Positions 31,457-54,500 of a DNA stretch of 64,000 nucleotides are shown here, one piece after another. The translations under genes and the position numbers were made by a program. Each line of letters begins with the position of its first letter. The stretch's first letter is position 1. The notes beneath the pieces are model-generated. The model was not told the origin of the DNA. It made no database searches and was given only the letters and a program-made list of their open reading frames with translations. This DNA is from Allolobophora icterica (taxonomy: Eukaryota > Annelida > Clitellata > Crassiclitellata > Lumbricidae): NCBI GenBank assembly GCA_963556255.1, contig OY744612.1, forward strand, positions 21,541,532 through 21,605,531. The letters are read 5' to 3'.

Positions 31457-31656
31457 GTACCCCCCAGTTTAAAAGTGTAGCCCTCGTACCTCCACAAATT
31501 ACGCCTATATATGAGCAAGCGATTAGGCATTCTATTACACATTACCCATGTACCCCCCCCCCCCCAGTTTAAAAGTGTAGCCCTCGTACCTCCACAAATT
31601 ACGCCTATGTATGAGCAAGCGATTAGGCATTCTATTACACATTACCCATGTATACG
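31457..31656. repeat. Perfectly spaced 100-bp tandem duplication
   Basis: The block CCCCCAGTTTAAAAGTGTAG starts at 31461 and again at 31561. The following about 90 bp, including the MITE end and ATTACACATTACCCATGTA, is repeated with one or two differences. The junction is a run of about 15 C. It duplicates the right end of the MITE plus flanking 5' sequence of copy 3. Confidence 0.85.
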
Positions 31657-32155
31657 CCAATCACATGAAAATGACGCCAGTAATTGTCTTTCACAACAGT
31701 ACACTTGACTCCGAATAAACATTTGAACATAACTGCATAGAGCCTAGGCCTATGTGTTTAGCTGTGCATAGGCCTACCTATTACCCGGACTTATAACTTG
31801 CTGCTTAATGTCCTTTATTTTGTGTATCTCATTCTATATTTCTCTAAGCTTCATGTTCTGTCACACGCTGGTAGAGCTTTGATACTTTTATAGAATTATA
31901 GCGCATGTTTGCAACTTTACAAGCGGATATTTGCAGCTGTAGAAGATTTTTCAGCCTTTAGGGTCAACACTGGCTCAGGAAGGTCTGCCTCGCGACCTTC
32001 TAATAACGATGCCATAGGACAACCCCTTACAGTCTATTACTCAAGTTTATTCCAGCTGATGCGTCTAGAGTTTGCCGTAACGAAACTTTGGTGAACAAGC
32101 GCAGACAAGAAAAAACCAAAATACTTTCAGTCAGGCATTAGTTGACGTTTACAAT
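31657..32155 (+). promoter_or_regulatory. Conserved proximal 5' flank of copy 3
   Basis: Matches 5650-6158 and 51040-51588. Includes CAAGCGGATATTTGCAG, GCCTCGCGACC and CGAAACTTTGGTGAACAAG. A TTTTATAGAATTATA stretch at about 31886 is the only TATA-like element. The distal part of this flank is pushed about 3.9 kb away by the MITE/LINE insertion. Confidence 0.4.
31905..31961 (+). promoter_or_regulatory. 18-codon upstream ORF, copy 3
   Basis: ATG to TAG, 18 residues (MFATLQADI...FSL), same length and position as in copies 2 and 4. Another short ORF starts at 32057 (MRLEFAVTKLW) and is specific to this copy. Confidence 0.4.
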
Positions 32156-44617
<12,462 letters not shown>

Positions 44618-45240
44618 TTGCTCCACTGCTGTCAATTTGTCAAGTGTTGTATACTTTATAGCATTTCCAGAGTTAAACTAGAGTGTGCTTAACTTGACTC
44701 TAAACAACAACAAATATGCTTTTATGTGAAATTGTTAGAGGACAATAATTCTTCTTACTTTAGCCCGTGGGCATAATGTTTGACTTCCTTCATACAGACA
44801 GCTAGACTTCCGAACGGTAGTTAAAACAAACTACTCGCTTACATTATTTTATAAACTGCGCTGCTACTTTCATGTTTTGGGTGTTTTAATACACGTTCTA
44901 AATGGTGATACGTGTTCATATGCGTTGTTCACAATACGTTATTCAGAGACATATTTTATCGTGTATCATATTTTGCGAGATAAGTCTACACAGTTTCAAT
45001 ATGCGCCATTACAGGGTGTAGATGAAGCAGCACAGAGTGAACGACAAGACAAATATCGAAATGCGCGATATCCTTCCTCAGTCTTTCTAACTCAGGTGAA
45101 CTTTGTGGGGATTCAACCTTTCTCAACTTGGTCAGGTAGTTAACCAGAGTGTTGGCTAGCTGCCAGAAATTAGGCCTAGTATAAGTTATAGAGGAAAATA
45201 GCTGGTGTTCCACCGGTAAAACAAATTATGTTGGCCTATT
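44618..45240 (+). other. 3' flank of copy 3
   Basis: No gene. Colinear with the 3' flanks of copies 1, 2 and 4 (GACTTCCTTCATACAGAC..., CTGCTACTTTCATG, GATGAAGCAGCAC). The terminal hairpin seen in copies 2 and 4 is degenerate here. Confidence 0.5.
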
Positions 45241-45248
45241 ATGTTGGT

Positions 45249-45480
45249 GTGGGGTCCATAGAGTAGTGGTAATATCACTGGCGTGAAGAGCAGTAGGTAG
45301 CGGGATCGCTTCCCGAAACCCTCCCAAAGGTCCACTCAGCCTATCATTCGCGAGATGGCGCGTTGTTAAAATGAGATGTAGGACGTGATGGGCACCTTGC
45401 ATGGCTGCCGTATACAGTTAAATTCGACTCCTGTAATAACTTGTGATCATCCGTTCATACTGATTTGTAATCATACTGCG
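45249..45480 (+). mobile_element. Possible tRNA-derived SINE
   Basis: TAGAGTAGTGG at about 45260 resembles a pol III box A, and GGGATCGCTTCC at about 45302 resembles box B, about 33 bp apart, with tRNA-like closing complementarity (GGGGTC near the start, CCTCCC later). A body of about 150 bp follows. No poly(A) tail or target duplication was identified. Confidence 0.35.
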
Positions 45481-45522
45481 TAATTGTCAGTTTGAAAATA
45501 TTAAACAAAGATTAATATTATT

Positions 45523-45560
45523 TTTTTTGCCCCGAGGTATACAGGATCCCTCAGGGACTT
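45523..45560 (-). mobile_element. R2-like 3'-end hairpin, antisense copy
   Basis: In the minus orientation this reads AAGTCCCTGAGGGATCCTG, TATACCTCGGGGC and then an A-rich tail. It matches the 3' terminus of the R2-like element at 20820-20865, with compensating changes that keep the stem. Confidence 0.5.
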
Positions 45561-45627
45561 CAATATTAATTAATGTAATTAATTAATTAATTAATGTAAT
45601 TATTATTATTATTTTTATTATTATTAT

Positions 45628-46610
45628 TGTGGCGAAAATAGGTGTCTGTCTAGGTCTCTCTCTTGTCAGGCGCGGCAGTGGTGATGATTATCCTACTGCT
45701 GCTACGCGTGGATAAGGCCTCCGATTTTTGTCGAAGGGCTTAGGCAAGTCCGACCGACCGACTTCTTGAACGCATGTGATCAGACGAGTAATTTGTGAAA
45801 CACTTTTCTTTTATTATCCAAATGAACTGAAATTCCTTTAGGCTCTCGCCAGACAAAATATATTCCAGATCGATTCAAAAGATTTAAAACAGCCTCGATT
45901 ACGATCACACTCAACGCGTACAATACTCGTAAGCTCAAAGCACTCAAATACTCCAGACAAAATGAACGAATAAACTATAAAACTATCGACAACGCAATAA
46001 TCAACTCACAGAACTGACAGAAAAGACCAAAGAGAACTCTGCGCAAAGACGACGACGACGACGACGACGACTACTCTGAGCCCTGTTGCAAACCCCCTTT
46101 TATGTGGGTATTTGGCGCCACCAACCCCCTTGCAACCCCCACTCCATCCCCTCCTTTCGGGTTGCTCCGCCCATGGACCTCAGTGAGGCACTTCGGATCC
46201 CTATGTCTCTTTACATGGAACCCTTAAGCCCCGCCCATGGACCTCAGTGGGATACCTCGGTTCGCGCCAGAACCCTTAGGCTCCCCACTCATGACCTCCG
46301 TGAGATACCCGGGTTCGCGCCAAGACCCCTTGGGCTCGGCCCACGACCTCTGTGAGATACCTGCGATCCCGTGTGGACCTCAGGGGGATACCTCGGTTCG
46401 CGCCAGAACCCCTAGGCTCCCCACTCATGACCTCCGTGAGATACCCGGGTTCGCGCCAAGACCCCTTGGGCTCAGCCCACGACCTCAGTGAGATACCTGG
46501 GATCCTCCATGATCCCCGTGAGGTACCTAGGACCCCGTGTGGACCTCCCTGGGACCCCTTTAGGTTCAATTAGGTTCATTATCATTTATGCAGCGCCCAA
46601 ATCCGCTACA
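45628..46610 (-). mobile_element. 3' LTR of Gypsy-type element
   Basis: 983 bp, starting TGTGGCG and ending GCTACA on the + strand. It is essentially identical to 49769-50757: I see one substitution (GAAATTCC versus GAATTTCC near 45830) and two fewer GAC units in the (GAC)n at about 46046. It contains an internal direct repeat of about 136 bp (GATACCTCGGTTCGCGCC at 46251 and 46387). A purine-rich GGAGGGAGGAAGA (46611-46623, minus) directly precedes it and fits a polypurine tract. Confidence 0.9.
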
Positions 46611-46896
46611 TCTTCCTCCCTCCAGGCGAAAAGGGTGTCCTCACCCTTGAAATAAAATTCCATCACAAAAAGAACAAAAGTGGTCACAACAACAAAAAGT
46701 CGCAATTTTCAGCAGTTCCTACTCCACTACTTCAGGATCAGAGGATCGCAATGAATTCCAAACTCGTTCATTCTGTTTCTTACTGGTTAAATTTAATATC
46801 CGTGCCATTTCAGAAACCAGCATCTTCTAACAGCGTTTCCGACACTACAAGCAGTATCGCGCCGGCCTGCGAGATTCACGTCGCGGCCGACCACAG

Positions 46897-49698
46897 TCAA
46901 TCACCAGTATTCGCCAGTTGATCGTTAGTCATATCCTCTTCCTTGTAAGCTTCTTCTTCTTCAAAACAACGCTTCAACTTATCGACATGTGCTGTGAACG
47001 GTCGAGAATTCGGCGTTTTCCGGATGACATAGTTCACTGCACCTCGCTGTTCCACAGTATTGAACTGAGCGGGACGAACTCGTAAGTCGTAAGTGTGACG
47101 ACCTCGCTCCGCCGATACTTTCAGCTGTTCTCGTACAAAACAATTTGCAGTTTCAAATCGTTCAGCCAGTTTTTCAATGTAGGTGGCATTCGCATGGCCG
47201 GCGTCGGGGGGTCGTCCATAGACAAGATCCAGTGGTACTCTCGTCTCGCGACCGAACAGGAGGAAGTTCGGACTGTTGCCCGTCGTTTCATGCAGCGACA
47301 CCCGATAGGCGGCAAGGACATGGGGCAAAACTTCGTCCCAATCCCTCTTGATGGCTGCAGATAACCTTATTAATAAGTTGCGACGTTTCCGATACAATTT
47401 CCCATCAAAATTCGTCCCCCGATCGGTAAGTATTTGCAACGGGGCCCCGCACCTCACAATTACGGTCTCGACTGAAACACTAGCCACCGATGTCGCTTCC
47501 TGGTTAACCCACAAACAGCACGGCAACGTTAGTGCTGTTGCAACAAACACCAGCAGAACTGGGAAAGTGTTTCTCTTAGCTATTCTCATTCTGCACTGTC
47601 TCACAGCCAACATGCTATCTACATGCTCATCTACTGCAATCCTATACGGCACTGGCTGTCGTCTTAAAGGCTGTCGTGCCGGTCGTGCATCACCTGTATC
47701 AATCTTATGTGTAGTCACGGTCGTCCTACCAAGATCTCCTTCTGTTGCAGTAAATATATCCTTGTATTCTATCAACAAGTTTCGCTGCTGTACGCGATCA
47801 TCCGGCCTCACCTCTTCCGGAAGATCTTCCAGCAAAGAGTCAAGGGAAAAATCACCCTTAACCTGGACTCTGCCTTCCTTACTAACACTACTATGTTCAA
47901 CCTCTACTGGATGTAAACCTCCTAGCACTTGGTCTTTACTTAGCCTAACCGGGTCTTCACTAAGGTTCACCACCCTTACCTGGGTCGTATCCGCACGGTC
48001 TCCTACTACTACTCGGGCTAAGTGAACACCAGGCTGGACCTCCGCGGCCTCAGTCATCCATGCAGGCGCTTTAGTAGCTAAATCCCCATACTGCGTCTTG
48101 ACTGACACATCCTGTTGACTCTTAGGGGATAGCACAACCTCTTCGGCAACGATCACGCGCCGACACCACATGGACCCATTACCTCTTACAAGGGAAACCC
48201 GCCGACGGCCAACAAACAGGGCCCCAGCACCAAAGCCTAAGCGACATCGGTGTTCCCTTAACCAATCCATACCTAACATGGGTTCTACTATCTGATCAGA
48301 TACAAGGAAAGCCGTGTTGATTTCGAAACCCTCTCGGATCTTAATTGGTATGTTTACTTCACCAAGGACCCGTATATCAGACCCATTAGCAGCCATCAAG
48401 AAACGATTGCAAGGACGTAAGTTTAACCCTTCAATAGTAGAATATGGCACCAGGCTTACTTCTGATCCGGTGTCAATCAGGCAGGTCTGCGGTCGTCCGT
48501 TGACTTTACCTCGTATGTAGATGGCGTTATTACTCGCACGGTTTGGCAGCCTTGGCCGTGCGGTGTGGTTGGCGACGACTTCTTCGGTTCCATCGGTCGG
48601 TTCGGTTCCGACCGTTGCTGCTGCTGGCTGACGAGTGAAGGGCCGGCGGCCTTGTCGGCAGTTGCGAGCTATGTGGCCGGGTCGGCCACAATTAAAGCAG
48701 GTCGCCGCCCGTCGCGAAGTATCCTGGTTGCTATCCAATGGCCGAGCATCTCGCCCGGTCGCGTCGGTCGTCGCAGCTGGGCCCCGTAGTTCTCGGAGTT
48801 GTCGTTCAATGTTACTCTCCATCTCTCGCTGCCATCTCCGTTGCTCTTCGCGCTGCTCAGCGAGAAAACGATCGAGCTGTGACCGGATCTGAGCGTTGAC
48901 GTCAGTCTCTTGCGTCCCTCTCACTCGGTTCGGCTGCCTCCTCCGGTCGTCCGTATCCGACGTTCGCTGGTAGGCCTCGAGACGAAGCGCCGTGCGGTAG
49001 GCCTCGTCCAACGTCTTCGGCTCTCGCTCGCGTACCTTGAGCGAAAGCTCACGGTCTCGCATGGCTTCCAAGAAGGAGTTCCTGGCGATGATCTGTGTAG
49101 TCTCATTTGATGGTACCGGGTATGCGAGTACCACCAGTCGCCGAATATCATGAAGAAGATCACTGAGGCTTTCACCGACGTTCTGGCGTCGATAGTAGAG
49201 CTGCGCACGGAAGGTTTCTGCTTGACCTTCCATTCCATATCTTTGGCGTAATCGCTCGACCAACTCTTCGTAAGTTACATCTTGTCGGGCGCCGAAATCC
49301 CATAGCAGCTGAGTCGCGGCTTTCTCCAATGAGCATCGCAGAAAGTCGATTTTGTCTGAGGCCGTCCATCGGTTATGCCTTGCACATACCTCAAATTGCG
49401 CCAGGAAAGACTCCAAAGATCCGGTTCCGTCGAACTTCCCCGGTTTCATCTGCATCGGTCTCGTCTTCAATAGGCCTCCGATGCCATCCAGCAATTTCTG
49501 TGGCGACATTTCTTCTTCTGGTTTCTCTCGTCCGCTCAGTTCATCAGGCCTCAGGTCACCATCGCCAATGTCCTCCAAGAGACTCTGTTCTGGCGACACC
49601 TCCGTCGTTTGTCGTCTTCTCACGGGAGTTGAAGTGCCCGAGGACGGATCCTCGATGCCCCGCGGTCTTCGTCTTATGATCACCTCCTCGTCTTCCAT
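46897..49698 (-). CDS. Gag-protease-(deleted RT/RNase H)-partial integrase fusion
   Basis: 933 residues, one uninterrupted frame. Gag-like region about 95-240 (FDGTGSLESFLAQFEVCARH, LRQRYGMEGQAETFRAQLYY), zinc knuckle CFNCGRPGHIARNC near 334-347, aspartic protease DTGSEVSLVP near 408, then a linker. Only the first residues of the reverse transcriptase domain remain (near 690, PLRRQPVPYRIAVDEHVDSM). The frame then jumps to a late integrase piece, GAPLQILTDRGTNFDGKLY near 750, with the second catalytic Asp but without the zinc-binding N-terminus and first catalytic Asp. A second smaller gap follows before DWDEVLPHVLAAYR. The C-terminus has a chromodomain-like tail (RPFTAHVDKLKRCFEEEE). The deletions preserved the frame. 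Confidence 0.8.
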   Translation of the reverse strand: MEDEEVIIRRRPRGIEDPSSGTSTPVRRRQTTEVSPEQSLLEDIGDGDLRPDELSGREKPEEEMSPQKLLDGIGGLLKTRPMQMKPGKFDGTGSLESFLAQFEVCARHNRWTASDKIDFLRCSLEKAATQLLWDFGARQDVTYEELVERLRQRYGMEGQAETFRAQLYYRRQNVGESLSDLLHDIRRLVVLAYPVPSNETTQIIARNSFLEAMRDRELSLKVREREPKTLDEAYRTALRLEAYQRTSDTDDRRRQPNRVRGTQETDVNAQIRSQLDRFLAEQREEQRRWQREMESNIERQLRELRGPAATTDATGRDARPLDSNQDTSRRAATCFNCGRPGHIARNCRQGRRPFTRQPAAATVGTEPTDGTEEVVANHTARPRLPNRASNNAIYIRGKVNGRPQTCLIDTGSEVSLVPYSTIEGLNLRPCNRFLMAANGSDIRVLGEVNIPIKIREGFEINTAFLVSDQIVEPMLGMDWLREHRCRLGFGAGALFVGRRRVSLVRGNGSMWCRRVIVAEEVVLSPKSQQDVSVKTQYGDLATKAPAWMTEAAEVQPGVHLARVVVGDRADTTQVRVVNLSEDPVRLSKDQVLGGLHPVEVEHSSVSKEGRVQVKGDFSLDSLLEDLPEEVRPDDRVQQRNLLIEYKDIFTATEGDLGRTTVTTHKIDTGDARPARQPLRRQPVPYRIAVDEHVDSMLAVRQCRMRIAKRNTFPVLLVFVATALTLPCCLWVNQEATSVASVSVETVIVRCGAPLQILTDRGTNFDGKLYRKRRNLLIRLSAAIKRDWDEVLPHVLAAYRVSLHETTGNSPNFLLFGRETRVPLDLVYGRPPDAGHANATYIEKLAERFETANCFVREQLKVSAERGRHTYDLRVRPAQFNTVEQRGAVNYVIRKTPNSRPFTAHVDKLKRCFEEEEAYKEEDMTNDQLANTGD

Positions 49699-49768
49699 CG
49701 CTTTTCCGGTGTCAAGAGGTCGTTGTCGATCAAACTCGTCGTTTCAACACCCCGATTTCTGGTACCAG

Positions 49769-50755
49769 TGTGGCGAAAATAGGTGTCTGTCTAGGTCTCT
49801 CTCTTGTCAGGCGCGGCAGTGGTGATGATTATCCTACTGCTGCTACGCGTGGATAAGGCCTCCGATTTTTGTCGAAGGGCTTAGGCAAGTCCGACCGACC
49901 GACTTCTTGAACGCATGTGATCAGACGAGTAATTTGTGAAACACTTTTCTTTTATTATCCAAATGAACTGAATTTCCTTTAGGCTCTCGCCAGACAAAAT
50001 ATATTCCAGATCGATTCAAAAGATTTAAAACAGCCTCGATTACGATCACACTCAACGCGTACAATACTCGTAAGCTCAAAGCACTCAAATACTCCAGACA
50101 AAATGAACGAATAAACTATAAAACTATCGACAACGCAATAATCAACTCACAGAACTGACAGAAAAGACCAAAGAGAACTCTGCGCAAAGACGACGACGAC
50201 GACGACGACGACGACGACTACTCTGAGCCCTGTTGCAAACCCCCTTTTATGTGGGTATTTGGCGCCACCAACCCCCTTGCAACCCCCACTCCATCCCCTC
50301 CTTTCGGGTTGCTCCGCCCATGGACCTCAGTGAGGCACTTCGGATCCCTATGTCTCTTTACATGGAACCCTTAAGCCCCGCCCATGGACCTCAGTGGGAT
50401 ACCTCGGTTCGCGCCAGAACCCTTAGGCTCCCCACTCATGACCTCCGTGAGATACCCGGGTTCGCGCCAAGACCCCTTGGGCTCGGCCCACGACCTCTGT
50501 GAGATACCTGCGATCCCGTGTGGACCTCAGGGGGATACCTCGGTTCGCGCCAGAACCCCTAGGCTCCCCACTCATGACCTCCGTGAGATACCCGGGTTCG
50601 CGCCAAGACCCCTTGGGCTCAGCCCACGACCTCAGTGAGATACCTGGGATCCTCCATGATCCCCGTGAGGTACCTAGGACCCCGTGTGGACCTCCCTGGG
50701 ACCCCTTTAGGTTCAATTAGGTTCATTATCATTTATGCAGCGCCCAAATCCGCTA

Positions 50756-50757
<2 letters not shown>
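49769..50757 (-). mobile_element. 5' LTR of Gypsy-type element
   Basis: 989 bp, same sequence as 45628-46610 apart from one base and two extra GAC units (at about 50193). Since LTRs are identical at insertion, this indicates a very recent event. The (ATT)n tract resumes at 50758. Confidence 0.9.

Positions 50758-50816
<59 letters not shown>
50758..50816. repeat. (ATT)n microsatellite
   Basis: Right half of the array into which the LTR element inserted; the left half is at 45600-45627. Confidence 0.9.
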
Positions 50817-50818
<2 letters not shown>

Positions 50819-50869
50819 AAAGTAGTGTCAGCGTTTGAAAATAAACTACCCAGATACAATTCATTATTT

Positions 50870-51588
50870 TATTTAGACTAAAGATATCGTTAACTGTTAA
50901 TTCATAAAATTATAGATTAACCCTATGAACAAAATGCGACATCATTACGCATGGCACATTAAATTTTGGGATTTGTTACAGACATTAAACGACACAACTG
51001 GGGCCTATCTGAGAGCATTGCAACAAGCGATTATTACCCATTCGCCAATCATATGAACATTACGCCAATAGTCATTGTCATAAAGTCGGACATCTTTCTA
51101 CAGAATCTACACAGTAGAAATTAACTCCACATAATTATGTGAAGCATAATTGCATATAACCTAGTAACATGTGCCAAGCTGTGTGTAAGCTTACATATGA
51201 CCCGGACATAGGCCTAATTCGCTGTTCGCTGTATCTCACTCTATATTTCTATAAGCTTCGTGTGCTGTCACGCGATGAGCGCAGCTGATGGAGCTTTGAT
51301 GCATTAATATAAAACTATAGCGCATGTTTACAACTCTCCAAGCGGATATTTGCAGATGTCGAAAATTCCCCAGCCTTTAGTTTCAACAAAGTCTCCGGAA
51401 AGTTTGCCTCGCGACGTATCACACTGTTATAACGATGTCATAGAACAATCCGTTACAGTTTATTACTCAAGTGTATTCCAGCTGTCTAGTTGACGGGGCT
51501 TGCGATAGTCGTAACCAAAACTTTGGTGAACAAGCGCAGACAAGTAAACCAAAATAATATCAGTCAGGTATTAGTTGACATTTGCAAT
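50870..51588 (+). promoter_or_regulatory. Conserved 5' flank of copy 4
   Basis: Colinear with the flanks of copies 2 and 3. TAATATAAAA at 51305-51314 is a TATA-like element about 275 bp before the ATG. If used, transcription would begin near 51340, close to the conserved uORF. CCAAAACTTTGG lies at 51521-51532. Function is inferred. Confidence 0.4.
51324..51380 (+). promoter_or_regulatory. 18-codon upstream ORF, copy 4
   Basis: ATG to TAG, 18 residues (MFTTLQADI...PSL), aligned without indels to 5892-5948 and 31905-31961. Whether it is in the mRNA depends on the unknown start site. Confidence 0.4.
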
Positions 51589-54500
51589 ATGAACGAAGTT
51601 CGAATTGACGTTGAAAATGTTTGTGGAAAAACGGACAATCGTTGTCTTCCACCTGGAAAACTCTACCACGTTTTCTTTTCTTATTGCTATGAAGATCAAG
51701 ATTGGGTGAAGGAGATGGTCGATAGACTGGAATCCTCGGAGTATGGCTTCAAGTGTTGTTATGCGGACAGAGACTTTGAGATTGGGATTCCAGTGTTTCA
51801 GAACATAACGAAATGCATCCATACCAGTAAGAGAACAGTCATCGTGATGTCTCCGGAGTTTCTCCAAAGTCCTTGGTGCAGCTACGAAACACGAATAACA
51901 CTGGAACTGGATTTGGATACGAGAAAGAGACTACTTATTCCAGTTATGCTCCGAAATTGCAGGGTTCCAGACTACATCGGACGACTGACTCACATGGAAG
52001 TGCAGAATGAACATTTTTGGGAACGATTTGTGGCAGCAATTGCAGACGACGGTAAGTGCATTTCCAGCATATCACGTGATGTTATGCCATTCATGATAAT
52101 GAGTATAACGGTTCCAGTGTTTACTTCGTTTGAAGCAAGAATGTTCCACATCATGTTGTCAACAATCCAAGCAATATTGTACTTATTTACTTATTATTTT
52201 GTCCTTGTAACAAAACTGGGTAAGTCTGCACATCGGGCAACGCTGGATTTCCATCCCTCTCTGTCCATCGCCAGTACTCTGGCCTCGTCCCACGACATTC
52301 CCAAGCACCTCAAGTCGTCTCTAGTGGTCACCGGCCAGGTTTGCCATCTAAACTGGAACTTAACACGAGGCCATTAAGCAATTTTTCATTTTCGTTCTAT
52401 TACATTAAATGTCTAATCCTGCCGCAGAGTCTCTTGTCACAAAACCAATGCTGGACATAAGAAGAGAGTTGGGCGGCAGGGTTCAGTAACACCAGTTAGA
52501 CGAAAGAAATCGATCATCTGATGGTGCAAATTAGTGGAACGTTTAAGTATAGAAGTACACGGACAGCGATGGTGATGATGAAAAAACATCCGTATGGTAG
52601 GCCTACATAAAGTGGAGGCATGCGATTAATACAAGCGGGCCTCTTGGACCTTTTGTTAATTTTTATCAACGACCTCCCGAATGCTTCACCACTCGTGCGC
52701 TTCGTACTTTTCGCTGATGACACTTACATTTTGCTTCCCAAAAATCATATGAGAAACTTTTTCAACTTATGACTCAACAACTAAAAAACGTCGTTGATTG
52801 GTTTCGAGTCAATAAACTACCACTGAACCCTAAAAAACCACTATGTCCTATTTTGTTCACATCGCAAGCATACTTCAGAGACCAGAGACTTCTTATGGAC
52901 AATATTCAAATACCACAGGTGACTTCGGTCAAATTCCTGGGCGTCCATGTGGACCAATTTCTAACATGGAAGGTGCATATTGAGAATATTTCCAAAAGAA
53001 TTGCGAAAAGCTTGGGCATCCTGACCCGTATTGCTTTTTTTTACTACTATCACACACCAAATTGAACTTATACTCTTCTCTATTTCACCCGTATCTCTCA
53101 CACTATAATGTAGTCTGGGCCTCAAATTATTCCTCTCGACTACTTAGGTTAACCGTATTACAAAAGAGGGGTACCAAAATTATTGCAGGCAAATCAGGTC
53201 CAAAGTCTTTTCAAACTCCTCTAGATAAAGCAAAAATTGTATCCATTGAACAGATTAGAATCCAGCAGACCTCCGAAATCATGTTCAAATATATGCATAA
53301 TCTTCTGCCCTCAGCTTTTAATGCTTTCTGTAGCCTAACATCCCAAACAAATCCTTACAACATTAGGACATCTACCAATTATAGAGGAATATCCACGAAA
53401 ACAAACACCCGTAAATTCTCGATCTCAATTAAAAGTGCCGGTCCGCGGACCTGGAACAATATTCCAATTACCATAAGAAATCTGCCCAATATTTTCATCT
53501 GAAAAAACTCTGCAATTATCTGACCATAGAGGCTCCCTAACCTCCCCCACGATTACTATACGAATAAACCACTGCCTTTTGTGCGCACTAAATTTTGAGG
53601 CTGATATCTGATGTGATTTAACTGTGAATCTTAGTTAACTAGTTAAACTTTTATATTTCACATACTTTATACTATTTAGCCAGTTGCCAGTATGTTTATG
53701 CACATGGGTAACCCCACTAGCGGGACCTAGGTCCATTAGGGGTTGTTTCCCTTTACTTTCTGTTAGAACTGTCACCAAAGGATTTTATTTTCTGTAAATT
53801 GCGTTATCAAATGATCTGATTTTTTGTAACTGCATATCATGAGAAGTAATAAAATTTATGGTTATGGTTATGGTTATTCAGCCAACGACCCTATGAAGGA
53901 AGGAAGAATTCCGTTTCGTTGTATTTTATTTTCTATAATTGAATTCCTTGAATTAAACTGTAATTATTAGTAATTAAAGCCGATATGTAACTATAAAATT
54001 CCTAACTGTATTCTTGGTCGGTATACGTCCCTATAAGCTTAGTCAAAATTGCTTATCTTAAGTTAGGAGTTAGTCATCAATAATTACTTGGTAGCAACGA
54101 CGTGGATGTTAATTAGCTAAAGAGCTGACAGCATATGAGTCAATTGTTTAAATGTTGACTATGCATTATATGTCAATTACAGATTCACCCAGTTTGATGG
54201 TACAACCTATTATCGGTAGTTCGACAATTATGGCATGCATGCCATTCCAGTACAACCCATGTATGTGATATTCTGTTTCATGTTTGAAATCGTTGTACCA
54301 CTTCATCTCAATGGTGGTTTATTGATTCGTTTAATCAGAATGAAATTAATATTACAACTCTATACGTAGACTTATATCATATCCAAAACCGTTGCATCTT
54401 GATGTTATTCTTATCGTGCACACAACCCTGGCCCGTTTACGTTAGATGCTTTGTTATGCGACAATCCTCTCTCATTTACAGGTCCTACTTGGGTCAGGCA

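Larger units (their letters stand above)
27570..31509. mobile_element. hAT-like MITE split by a LINE
   Basis: 27570-27669 and 31432-31509 are the two halves of the same element as 13551-13753, in the opposite orientation. The outer ends are CAGGGGCGTAACTT and AAATTACGCCTATA, and the flanking 8-mers TATGAGAA and TATGAGCA match at 7 of 8 positions. The LINE at 27677-31424 entered it and duplicated AAGTAAG (27670-27676 and 31425-31431). Confidence 0.75.
45628..50757 (-). mobile_element. LTR retrotransposon (Gypsy-type), recent internal-deletion derivative
   Basis: The whole element is 5.1 kb with two near-identical LTRs, a candidate primer-binding site at 49750-49767 (minus, begins TGGTACCAG) next to the 5' LTR and a polypurine tract at 46611-46623. 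It carries one open frame, 46897-49698. It is inserted in an (ATT)n tract (flanks TTAT/TTAT), so the target duplication is ambiguous. It lacks most of reverse transcriptase, all of RNase H and part of integrase, so it cannot move unaided. Confidence 0.85.

Noticed and set aside
45249..45320. A functional tRNA gene
   Set aside because: Box A and box B are both imperfect and no cloverleaf with a 7-bp acceptor stem can be drawn. A tRNA-derived SINE is more likely.
46086..46573. Short frames in the LTRs (and the same at 50233-50720)
   Set aside because: They occur identically in both LTRs and reflect the internal LTR duplication, not a gene.
47348..48025. 225-residue + strand frame opposite the gag-protease gene
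   Set aside because: Antisense to a clear retroelement coding frame, with no recognisable motif.
51490..51588. N-terminal extension of the copy 4 TIR protein
   Set aside because: The upstream frame is open by chance. Copy 2 has an in-frame stop just before the shared ATG.
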